A stretch of DNA of 8,132 nt, taken from NCBI GenBank assembly GCA_913009915.1, contig CAJVYZ010000107.1, positions 1-8,132 of the forward strand, given 5' to 3'. The notes beneath the pieces were generated by a model, which had not been told where the DNA came from, made no database searches, and worked only from the letters and a program-made list of their open reading frames with translations. How positions within the stretch are numbered: position 1 is the stretch's first letter; each line of letters opens with the position of its first letter. Positions 1 through 5,813 of this stretch are shown here, piece by piece. The stretch is from an uncultured Gemmatimonadota bacterium (GTDB lineage: Bacteria; Gemmatimonadota; Gemmatimonadetes; Gemmatimonadales; GWC2-71-9). Made by a program: the position numbers and the translations under genes.

Positions 1-41
1 CGAGATCTACACGCTTTCCCTACACGACGCCCTCCCGATCT
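1..41 (+). other. Illumina P5/Read 1 adapter remnant (not biological)
   Basis: These 41 bases match the 3' part of the standard TruSeq P5/Read 1 adapter, beginning CGAGATCTACAC and ending CCCGATCT. By eye there are 38 matches and three substitutions, at positions 13 (T to G), 31 (T to C) and 34 (T to C). Read in the frame of the following permease gene, the adapter gives the peptide TLSLHDALPI, a familiar adapter-derived artefact. The real insert starts at about position 42. Base 41 is the adapter's terminal T. Confidence 0.96.
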
Positions 42-628
42 ACCGCGAGATCGTGAAGTTCCTGCTGGCACGACTGATCTACAACGACGGCCTGGTGACC
101 ATCTTCGCCTTCGGCGCCATATACGCCGCCGGGACGTTCGGCATGAGCTTCGGTGAAGTGATGATCTTCGGCATCGTCCTCAACGTGGCCGCCGGGGCGG
201 GAGCGTTCCTGTTCGGCTTCGTCGACGACAAGGTGGGCGGCAAGACCACCATCATGGTGAGCCTGGTGGCGTTGAGCATCGCCACCGTGATCTCGGTGCT
301 GGCGCCCACCCGGGCCTGGTTCTGGGTAGCGGGTATCAGCATCGGCGTGTTCGTAGGACCGAACCAGTCGGCCAGCCGGTCGCTCATGGGACGGTTCGTG
401 CCGGAGAAACACCAGGCGGAGTTCTTCGGCTTCTTCGCCTTTTCGGGCAAGGCCACGGCGTTCATGGGACCATTGCTGCTGGGTGAATTGAGCGGCGCCT
501 TTGGCCAACGCGTGGGGATGGGTTCGGTGTTGTTGTTCTTTCTCTTAGGTGGTGCTTTGCTCATGACAGTCAATGAGCGAAAAGGGATTGAAGCGGGGCA
601 GCGGGGCAGCGGGGCGGCGGGGCTGTAG
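42..628 (+). CDS. MFS permease of the UMF1/Atg22 family, C-terminal half (5' truncated)
   Basis: This is the second half of a polytopic transporter of the UMF1/Atg22-like branch of the major facilitator superfamily; the substrate is not predictable. About 195 residues are visible, against roughly 420-430 in the family. They form about six hydrophobic segments, consistent with TM7-12. Family-typical stretches are FLLARLIYNDG with IYAAGTFGM at the start, an MFS motif-A-like DDKVGGK loop, and the segment PNQSASRSLMGRFVP followed by AEFFGFFAFSGKATAF and MGPLL. The frame is open back through the adapter, so the GTG at 53 is an internal valine, not a start. The last 11 or so residues (AGQRGSGAAGL) are encoded by an 8-bp GC-rich tandem repeat and look like a degenerate extension rather than conserved protein. 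yjbQ follows after 85 bp on the same strand and may be co-transcribed. Confidence 0.88.
593..624 (+). repeat. Tandem 8-bp GC-rich repeat at the permease 3' end
   Basis: Four consecutive 8-bp units, GCGGGGCA, GCGGGGCA, GCGGGGCG and GCGGGGCT, run directly into the TAG stop of the permease gene. They encode the low-complexity C-terminal tail. A C-rich array of opposite polarity lies about 36 bp downstream (661-681), so the two could pair imperfectly in RNA. Confidence 0.85.
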
Positions 629-660
629 AGCGGTCAGGCGGTCCGCGATGTCGTTGTCCA

Positions 661-681
661 CCGCCCCACGCCCCACGCCCT
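661..681 (+). repeat. Short C-rich tandem repeat with 7-bp period
   Basis: Three 7-bp units, CCGCCCC, ACGCCCC and ACGCCCT, lie between the permease and yjbQ. Their base composition is roughly the reverse complement of the G-rich array at 593-624. The pair could form an imperfect GC-rich hairpin over the permease stop, but there is no T-tract, so this is not a clear intrinsic terminator. Confidence 0.6.
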
Positions 682-713
682 GACGATTCTCACTTTCATC
701 GCGTACTTCAACA

Positions 714-1139
714 ATGACATCACACACCCACTACCTCTGGTTCAACACCGAACGGCGGCAGGAGATCATCGACATCACCGACGAAGTGGCCGAGCAGGTT
801 GCCGTCAGCGGGGTGGCCGAGGGCTTCGTGCTGGTGTCGGCCATGCACATCAGCGCCTCCGTGTTCGTCAACGATCACGAATCCGGTCTGTGGCACGACA
901 TTCTGCATTGGTTGGAGCATACCGTCGCTCCCTGGGACCCGGAGCGCTATCGCCACAACGACACCGGCGAAGACAACGCCGCGGCGCACCTGCGCAGCCT
1001 GACGATGGGGCACGAGGTGATCGTTCCCATTACCGATGGGTCGCTCGATCTGGGACCGTGGCAGCGGGTGTTTTACGGCGAGTGGGATGGTCAGCGGAAG
1101 AAACGGGTGGTCATCAAAGTGTTGGGTATCGCAGGTTGA
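714..1139 (+). CDS. yjbQ: YjbQ / UPF0047 family protein
   Basis: A 141-residue small cytosolic protein of the YjbQ (UPF0047) family, at the family's usual length. Members are often labelled secondary thiamine-phosphate synthase because of weak activity in overexpression or suppression work; the physiological role is unsettled. Family hallmarks are in order: [19 protein letters not shown] at about residues 45-63, the [13 protein letters not shown] block at 81-93 with conserved His81, Asn88 and His92, [15 protein letters not shown] at about 103-117, and [10 protein letters not shown] near the end. The ATG at 714 gives a full-length N-terminus, and I see no convincing Shine-Dalgarno before it. 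Its last 26 bases overlap the 3' end of the opposing acyltransferase gene. The family assignment is firm; the reaction is not. Confidence 0.93.
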   Translation: MTSHTHYLWFNTERRQEIIDITDEVAEQVAVSGVAEGFVLVSAMHISASVFVNDHESGLWHDILHWLEHTVAPWDPERYRHNDTGEDNAAAHLRSLTMGHEVIVPITDGSLDLGPWQRVFYGEWDGQRKKRVVIKVLGIAG

Positions 1140-2424
1140 TGCCCTCGAGCGCCTCGGCGATGGCCCGCTGTTCCGTGTGAAGTTCGTCACGCCACATTGG
1201 TTGACGGCGCAGCAGCAGGAAGCGGCGGGCCTGGTGCCAGCTCGCGCCCCACCAGCTCCGCAGCCATACGGTCACCAACCCGAGCGCCGGGATGACTACC
1301 AGAGCAACGAGCGTAGCGACCATCCCCCACACCGCGCCGACTGCCAGAGATAGCAGAACGATCCATGCTGTCATCACCACGGTACCCCCCAGCAGTTTGT
1401 GGGTGGCCCGCAGGTCCCGCTCGAGCGCCTGACGCCGGTCCCTCCAACCAATCAGCCGGTAGGGCGGCCAGAACAACACGCTGCCTATCCCCGCCAGCAC
1501 CATGGCGCCCACCAGCGGCAACCGGCGGACGGTCCAGCGAGCCGCTTGGCTCACGCTAACCGTTCCGGCCAAGGCGCCTGGAGTAAGGCCCAGAAGGGCC
1601 AGCTTCCGCCGATGTGTCTGCAGACGACGCGCCAGCATCTGCCACTCCATCTCGTCCTGGCTCCGCACGCAAAGGAGCAGATCGGCCGTCCGCTCCAGCC
1701 GAGCCACGCGGTCCGCCTCGCCCACGCTAGCCCCCATTTCGGCGGCCCACACCGCCTCGGCTGCCTCCACCATCGGCTCGTCCTCCCACCGCTCCAGGTT
1801 GACCGTCACCCGGCGGAGCGCCTCGTCCATCCGCTCGTTCAGCCGCCCCACCGCTTCCCGGTCGTCACCCGTTCCCCGCAGATCGTCCCACGCCAGCGGC
1901 GCGCCCACCACCACGAGGGCCTCAGACCGGAACGTCTCACGTGAGCGCAGGACGATGCCTACAGGGATGATGGGGAACGGCGCCGCACCCGCTTCGGACG
2001 CCCCGATAGCGATCCGGGCGGCCCCGGTCTTGAGCGGCATGAGAGCCGGCTCGCTATGGCTCACACCCTCGGGAAACAACGCCACGGCGCTTCCCTCGAC
2101 CAACGCCGCGTGAGCCGCGCGAAAGGTGTCGACGTTGCGTTCCATCTGAGCGTGATCGTCCACCCGCCGGTATACCGGAATGGCTCCAGACCCGCGGACG
2201 AGAAACCCGACCGCCGGATGATGAAACAGCGTGGCCTTGGCCAGGAACCGCACCGGCCGGCCGGCCGCCGAGGCCACCAACACGGGATCCACCAGCGAGT
2301 TCGGGTGATTGGCGATGAGAAGCACAGCGCCCTCCTTGGGCACGGCCTCACCGGCAATCGTCAGCCGATAGAAGATGTGGGCCGAGAAGCTCGACAGGCG
2401 ACTGAGGATTGGGAGGAGCCACAT
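1114..2424 (-). CDS. PlsC-like lysophospholipid acyltransferase with C-terminal membrane domain
   Basis: This 436-residue protein carries an LPLAT/PlsC acyltransferase domain in its first 200 or so residues. The expected blocks are visible: NHPNSLVDP at 39-47 (His40 and Asp46, an H-x5-D spacing as in the longer NHPNSxxDP subgroup rather than the common H-x4-D), GAIPVYRR at 80-87, FPEG at 117-120, and IPVGI at 153-157. Such enzymes transfer an acyl chain to a lysophospholipid or glycerol phosphate at the inner membrane. The protein is much longer than a typical PlsC of about 240 residues. After a charged helical region (about 180-300), hydrophobic segments lie near 303-322 and 346-388, followed by a basic C-terminal tail. 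The ATG at 2424 has no Shine-Dalgarno because the preceding bases are heptad repeat. It lies 76 bp downstream of the ETF-QO gene on the same strand, so co-transcription is plausible. The exact acyl acceptor is unknown. Confidence 0.9.
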   Translation of the reverse strand: MWLLPILSRLSSFSAHIFYRLTIAGEAVPKEGAVLLIANHPNSLVDPVLVASAAGRPVRFLAKATLFHHPAVGFLVRGSGAIPVYRRVDDHAQMERNVDTFRAAHAALVEGSAVALFPEGVSHSEPALMPLKTGAARIAIGASEAGAAPFPIIPVGIVLRSRETFRSEALVVVGAPLAWDDLRGTGDDREAVGRLNERMDEALRRVTVNLERWEDEPMVEAAEAVWAAEMGASVGEADRVARLERTADLLLCVRSQDEMEWQMLARRLQTHRRKLALLGLTPGALAGTVSVSQAARWTVRRLPLVGAMVLAGIGSVLFWPPYRLIGWRDRRQALERDLRATHKLLGGTVVMTAWIVLLSLAVGAVWGMVATLVALVVIPALGLVTVWLRSWWGASWHQARRFLLLRRQPMWRDELHTEQRAIAEALEGINLRYPTL

Positions 2425-2428
2425 AGTC

Positions 2429-2498
2429 AGCTATCAGTTATCAGCTATCGGCAATCGGCTGACCGCTGACAGCCGACAGCCGAGAGCCGAGAGCTGCT
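2429..2498. repeat. Degenerate heptanucleotide tandem repeat, 10 units, filling an intergenic gap
   Basis: Ten consecutive 7-bp units fill nearly the whole gap between the ETF-QO stop and the acyltransferase start. On the + strand they read AGCTATC, AGTTATC, AGCTATC, GGCAATC, GGCTGAC, CGCTGAC, AGCCGAC, AGCCGAG, AGCCGAG and AGCTGCT. The unit drifts gradually from AGCTATC to AGCCGAG, with most units sharing GC at the second and third positions. The array replaces any recognisable ribosome binding site of the downstream gene. It resembles short tandemly repeated heptamers known from other bacteria such as cyanobacteria, without identity of sequence. Confidence 0.9.
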
Positions 2499-2500
2499 TG

Positions 2501-4144
2501 CTACATCAACCTATACGTCGGCCCGCTGCCGCCCTCGCGCGGCGTCCACCTGGGGCCCAGTACGTCGGTGGCCTTGCAGTCCACGCAATTAGGCGGGCTG
2601 ACGCGCAGTTCGTCGCCGGAGCGTTCGTACACCCCGGCGGGACACATTGCGGCGTAGAAGTCCGCCACCTCGCCCGACACGTCCTCGCCGATGATGAGGT
2701 GGCCGGGGATGTCGTCGCGGGTGGCGTTGCCCGACTTGAACACGGCGTCGACCTTGCTGAAGATCAGCACGTTGTCGGCCTTGAAGGGTACTGCCGCCTG
2801 CGCCGTCTTCGGCGCCTCGGCGTCGGCCTCCATGGCGATGCGCTTGCCCGGCACCCGGCCGCCGGTCAGGGTCATGAGCCCGGCCTTGGCCGCGCCCACC
2901 AGGAAGCCGTCCTTGAACGCCAGACGTATGTTCCGCGTGCGCCGGAGATCCTCCACGATGTAGCTCTGGTCCACCATCCGATCGTACGCTGCCAGCCGCT
3001 CGGCCGACAGGTCGTCGGCCTTGAGCGCCTGGTAGATGGCGCGGGCGGCGTAGATGCCCGACTGCACGGCGTAGTGGATGCCCTTGAGCGACGGCACGTC
3101 GACGAAACCCGCCGTGTCGCCCACCATGACGATGCCGTTGCCGCTGCACCGTTCCGGGAGGGCGTAGTAGCCGCCCTCAGGGATGGTCTTGGCGCCCCAC
3201 TCCAGCAGCTCTCCGCCCTCGAAGTGCTTCCTGAATAGAGGGTGGCTCTTCATCCGTTGCAGCATCTCGTGTACGTCGACGTTGCCCTGGCGGTAATCCA
3301 ATCCGACCACCAGACCGAGTGAGATCTGATCGGGGCCGTAGGGATACATCCAGCTGCCGCCGAAGGCGCCCTTGGTGAGCGGCCACCCCATGGTGTGGAC
3401 CACCTCGGTCAATGGGATCTTCACCTGCCACACTTCCTTCACTCCCAGAGCGAACAGCTGCGGATTGGCCGAACCGATGCCCTGCCAGGAGCGGTACGCC
3501 TGCCCCAACGGCCCGCGGGTCCCCTCGGCAAGCACCACCACCTTGGCTTTCAGCTCGGCGGGATCTTCAAAGTTCGGCCCGGGAGCACCATCGCGATCGA
3601 GTCCGGTGGGAACGGTACGCACCCCGGTGACCCGATCTCCCTCCACGAACAACCCGTCGGCCGGGAAGCCGGCGAACAGATCAACTCCCAAGCCCTCCGC
3701 CTGTTCGCCCAACCAGCGGACGATTTCGCAGATCGACGCCGAGTAGAGCCCCTTGTTGTGCATCGTCGGGGGCGTCGGTATCCGCAGGGCGCGATGTTCG
3801 GTCAGGTAGTAGACTGCTTCGTGGGTGACCTCCTGCCGGAAGGGGAAGTCGCTGTCCTTCATGTCGGGAAACAACTCGCGAAACGCCAGCGGATTGACCA
3901 CCGCGCCCGACAGGTTGTGCTCACCCAAGCTGCCGGCCTTCTCCAACACGCCGATGCTCACCTCGCCGAGGGCGTCACCCTGAGCCACCAACCGAGCCAA
4001 CTCGATGGCCGTCGCCAGTCCGGCCGGCCCACCACCCACGATTAGGACGTCGACGTCCATGGCGTCATCGCCGGGTTGGTCGGTGATGATCAGTCGGTCT
4101 TGGGGGAGGTCGGGCTGGTGCCGGACGGGGAGGATGGTGGCCAA
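2501..4144 (-). CDS. Electron transfer flavoprotein-ubiquinone oxidoreductase (ETF-QO)
   Basis: A 547-residue membrane-associated flavoprotein that takes electrons from reduced ETF, mainly from acyl-CoA and amino-acid oxidation, and passes them to the quinone pool. Family features run in order: the FAD-binding GGGPAGL near residues 37-43, EHNLSGAVV near 75-83, HTMGWPL and FGGSWMYPYG near 250-270, GDTAGFVDVPSLKGIHYAV near 342-360, CPAGVYE at 501-507, and a C-terminal iron-sulfur segment NCVDCKATD at 519-527 followed by PREGGSGPTY. The family motif is CxxCxxC; here the third cysteine position is Thr526, while Cys501, Cys520 and Cys523 remain. I chose the TTG at 4144 because AGGAG lies 6 bases upstream and a TATATT -10-like element precedes that. 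An in-frame ATG at 4231 would add 29 residues that do not resemble the family. etfA and etfB are not in the window. Confidence 0.94.
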   Translation of the reverse strand: MATILPVRHQPDLPQDRLIITDQPGDDAMDVDVLIVGGGPAGLATAIELARLVAQGDALGEVSIGVLEKAGSLGEHNLSGAVVNPLAFRELFPDMKDSDFPFRQEVTHEAVYYLTEHRALRIPTPPTMHNKGLYSASICEIVRWLGEQAEGLGVDLFAGFPADGLFVEGDRVTGVRTVPTGLDRDGAPGPNFEDPAELKAKVVVLAEGTRGPLGQAYRSWQGIGSANPQLFALGVKEVWQVKIPLTEVVHTMGWPLTKGAFGGSWMYPYGPDQISLGLVVGLDYRQGNVDVHEMLQRMKSHPLFRKHFEGGELLEWGAKTIPEGGYYALPERCSGNGIVMVGDTAGFVDVPSLKGIHYAVQSGIYAARAIYQALKADDLSAERLAAYDRMVDQSYIVEDLRRTRNIRLAFKDGFLVGAAKAGLMTLTGGRVPGKRIAMEADAEAPKTAQAAVPFKADNVLIFSKVDAVFKSGNATRDDIPGHLIIGEDVSGEVADFYAAMCPAGVYERSGDELRVSPPNCVDCKATDVLGPRWTPREGGSGPTYRLM

Positions 4145-4150
4145 GGTGGG

Positions 4151-4155
4151 CTCCT
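4151..4155 (-). promoter_or_regulatory. Shine-Dalgarno that fixes the ETF-QO start at TTG 4144
   Basis: On the minus strand AGGAG is followed by a 6-base spacer (CCCACC) and then TTG. This is the best ribosome binding site in the window. It supports a TTG start giving the N-terminus MATILPVRHQ, rather than the upstream in-frame ATG at 4231. Confidence 0.7.
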
Positions 4156-4163
4156 GAGGGGAA

Positions 4164-4222
4164 CGCGGATTGCTGTCGGTCGCGAGGAATATAACCCAGC
4201 CGGGAGGTTCCGCGAATCCGCG
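4164..4222. promoter_or_regulatory. Inverted repeat flanking the ETF-QO -10 (possible operator)
   Basis: CGCGGATT at 4164-4171 and its exact reverse complement AATCCGCG at 4215-4222 flank the candidate -10, with starts 51 bp apart, about five helical turns. The right arm also forms a compact palindrome, CCGCG-AATC-CGCGG, at 4210-4223, overlapping the expected -35. An 8-bp match in a region this size can arise by chance. Confidence 0.2.
4189..4194 (-). promoter_or_regulatory. Candidate -10 element for the ETF-QO / acyltransferase unit
   Basis: The minus strand reads TATATT about 45 bases upstream of the chosen TTG start, inside otherwise GC-rich DNA. A 17-base spacer would put the -35 near 4212-4217, where only a weak TTCGCG-like hexamer is present. 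Transcription would start near 4182, giving a leader of about 38 bases. The ATG at 4231 lies upstream of this element. Confidence 0.4.
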
Positions 4223-4313
4223 GCTAAACATGCAAAGACTTGTCAGTCATGGAGTTACTACTGGAACAACGGAAAGACCTCGCTGGCGTGACCATGACGA
4301 GACACGGCGCCCC

Positions 4314-4319
4314 TATATT
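4314..4319 (+). promoter_or_regulatory. Candidate -10 element for the GT22 gene pair
   Basis: TATATT stands out in GC-rich DNA 60 bases upstream of the GTG start at 4380. Two -35-like hexamers exist, GTGACC at 4288-4293 (20-base spacer) and ATGACG at 4294-4299 (14-base spacer), and neither has ideal spacing. The leader would be about 54 bases. It mirrors the divergent TATATT at 4189-4194. Confidence 0.35.
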
Positions 4320-4379
4320 GCCGGATCACTGATTGGCCCGTGGTGATTCGACTCTGTCCTCCCACCGACCTCCGAGATC

Positions 4380-5807
4380 GTGACGAACAACTCTCCATTC
4401 CCCTCCCGTGCCGCATGGACGCTCCTGGCTCTGGCACTGTTCCTCCGACTGGCTGTCGCGTGGTGGAACTATGGCTTCCTGGCGCTGGACGACTACACCG
4501 ACATCATCGTCTCGGCCGTTCCGTCGCAACAGGTGGACGCCCACACGGTCATCGAAACGTCAGGGCTTCGCTCGCCGATTCCCCGACTGGCCATGCTCGG
4601 CTTGGCGCGGGTGGGGCTGACGCTAGGCATCGATGATTCCCTCAATCAGATTCGGTGGATGTACGCCTGGTTGGGCCTGTTTTCGATGGTGGCGGTGGCC
4701 GGCGGCTGGTGGCTGTTTCACCACCTGGGCCGTCCCGACTGGGGACTTCACGCCATCGTGTGGGGTGGCCTGCATTTCCTGGCGGTATACGTCTCCACTC
4801 GCGCCCTCATCGAGAATATGGCCGCCCCGCTGTTGCTCCTGACCGGGGTGGCCTCGGTGTGCTACGTCCAGACGGGACGGCGCGGGTGGCTGGCCGGGGC
4901 CATGGCGGCACTGGTGCTGGCCTCGGTGTTCCGCTTCCAGGCCGGTGCGGGGGTGGTAGTCCTCCTGGCGCTGCCGGTGATCCGCCGCCAGTGGGGAGAC
5001 CTGATCGTGGTACTGGCCGTCGGCCTCGCCGGGTTCCTGCTGACCGGGTGGGTGGACTGGTGGCTGAGGGGAGGGTTTCACATCTCCCTCCGACTCTACC
5101 TCGATTTCAACATCAGTCAATCGTCATCATTCAGCGTATCGCCCTGGTACAACTACACCCTGCTGCTCCTGGCAGTCTCGTTGCCTCCGGTGCTCGTGTC
5201 TCGCTACCGCGGCTTCGATTGGCGCGCGTACCTGCGACTCTTGTGGCCGACCATCGCGCTATTCGGCGTCTTCGTGATCGTCCATTCGATGATCCCTCAC
5301 AAAGAAGATCGATTCATGGCGCCGATCATGCCGTTGTTCTTCGTGCTGCTGGCCCCGTTGTCGGCTCACCTGTGGCGTGCGCGGCCTCGCGGGTGGCGCA
5401 CACTGTCATTCGTCGCGATCAACGCGATCATGATCGTGTTGCTGGTCGCAGTCCCGGCTCAATACAACGTGATCGGGCCGGTGCGGTATTTCCGCACCCA
5501 TCCAACAATCACGCGCGTGTGGGCAATCCAACCCAGCATGGAGGCTTGGCCGGTTGCGTACTCCGAGCGTCCGTCACCGGTCCTGGAACGAGTGGACACC
5601 CTCCCGCAATGGTTGCGAGAGAGGCCCTCGTGCAGCGAGGGGATAGTCGTTCGAAGCGACGCCCTCGACCGCGTCCAGCTTGACGGCTATCGGGAAGCAG
5701 CCGTGTTTGGACCGGGCATACCCGAACGGCTGGTCATCATGATCAACCCCAAACACAACACCCGACGAAAGCCGATTCACCTGTTCGTGCCGGCCGGGTG
5801 CAGCTAA
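4380..5807 (+). CDS. GT22-type (ALG9/PIG-B-like) polytopic mannosyltransferase, copy 1
   Basis: A 475-residue multi-span membrane protein resembling family GT22 glycosyltransferases. In eukaryotes these add mannose from dolichol-phosphate-mannose to lipid-linked glycans; bacterial members are little studied, so donor and acceptor are inferred. Seen directly: a hydrophobic N-terminal segment (about 13-35); an acidic pair D37-D38 in the first loop, where GT22 enzymes hold their catalytic acidic residues; about ten hydrophobic segments; STRALIEN (compare the family's RTxxN); ASVFRFQAG; and the signature HKEDRFM at 307-313 (HKEERF in the family). A soluble C-terminal region of about 85 residues ends in INPKHNTRRKPIHLFVPAGC. 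The GTG start lacks a strong ribosome binding site, but both copies begin with GTGAC and align from the N-terminus. It is 6 bases upstream of its paralogue. Confidence 0.85.
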   Translation: MTNNSPFPSRAAWTLLALALFLRLAVAWWNYGFLALDDYTDIIVSAVPSQQVDAHTVIETSGLRSPIPRLAMLGLARVGLTLGIDDSLNQIRWMYAWLGLFSMVAVAGGWWLFHHLGRPDWGLHAIVWGGLHFLAVYVSTRALIENMAAPLLLLTGVASVCYVQTGRRGWLAGAMAALVLASVFRFQAGAGVVVLLALPVIRRQWGDLIVVLAVGLAGFLLTGWVDWWLRGGFHISLRLYLDFNISQSSSFSVSPWYNYTLLLLAVSLPPVLVSRYRGFDWRAYLRLLWPTIALFGVFVIVHSMIPHKEDRFMAPIMPLFFVLLAPLSAHLWRARPRGWRTLSFVAINAIMIVLLVAVPAQYNVIGPVRYFRTHPTITRVWAIQPSMEAWPVAYSERPSPVLERVDTLPQWLRERPSCSEGIVVRSDALDRVQLDGYREAAVFGPGIPERLVIMINPKHNTRRKPIHLFVPAGCS

Positions 5808-5813
5808 GGCCCC

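Noticed and set aside
20..508. Minus-strand frame opposite the permease
   Set aside because: It starts inside the adapter and has low-complexity His/Glu/Arg composition typical of an antisense shadow.
53..628. Permease start at GTG 53
   Set aside because: The frame is open upstream, the residues before it (YREI) fit the family, and the protein lacks its first half. The gene is truncated by the contig end.
593..690. Intrinsic terminator after the permease
   Set aside because: The opposed GC-rich arrays could pair, but the pairing is imperfect because their periods differ (8 and 7), and no T-tract follows.
1399..2113. Long + strand frames opposite the acyltransferase
   Set aside because: Composition is Arg/Pro/Ser/His-rich with no recognisable motif; they are shadows of the PlsC-like gene.
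2429..2498. CRISPR-like array
   Set aside because: The units are contiguous 7-mers without spacers and no cas gene is near; it is a short tandem repeat.
2375..3238. A 287-residue + strand frame antisense to ETF-QO
   Set aside because: It lies opposite a clearly homologous gene, is rich in Arg, His, Ala and Val as expected of a shadow frame in GC-rich DNA, begins inside the acyltransferase, and reads through the heptad repeat.
4655..5683. A 342-residue frame inside GT22 copy 1
   Set aside because: It is an out-of-frame Arg/Gly/Pro-rich translation of a gene with clear family motifs; the same kind of shadow occurs in copy 2 (5798-6541).
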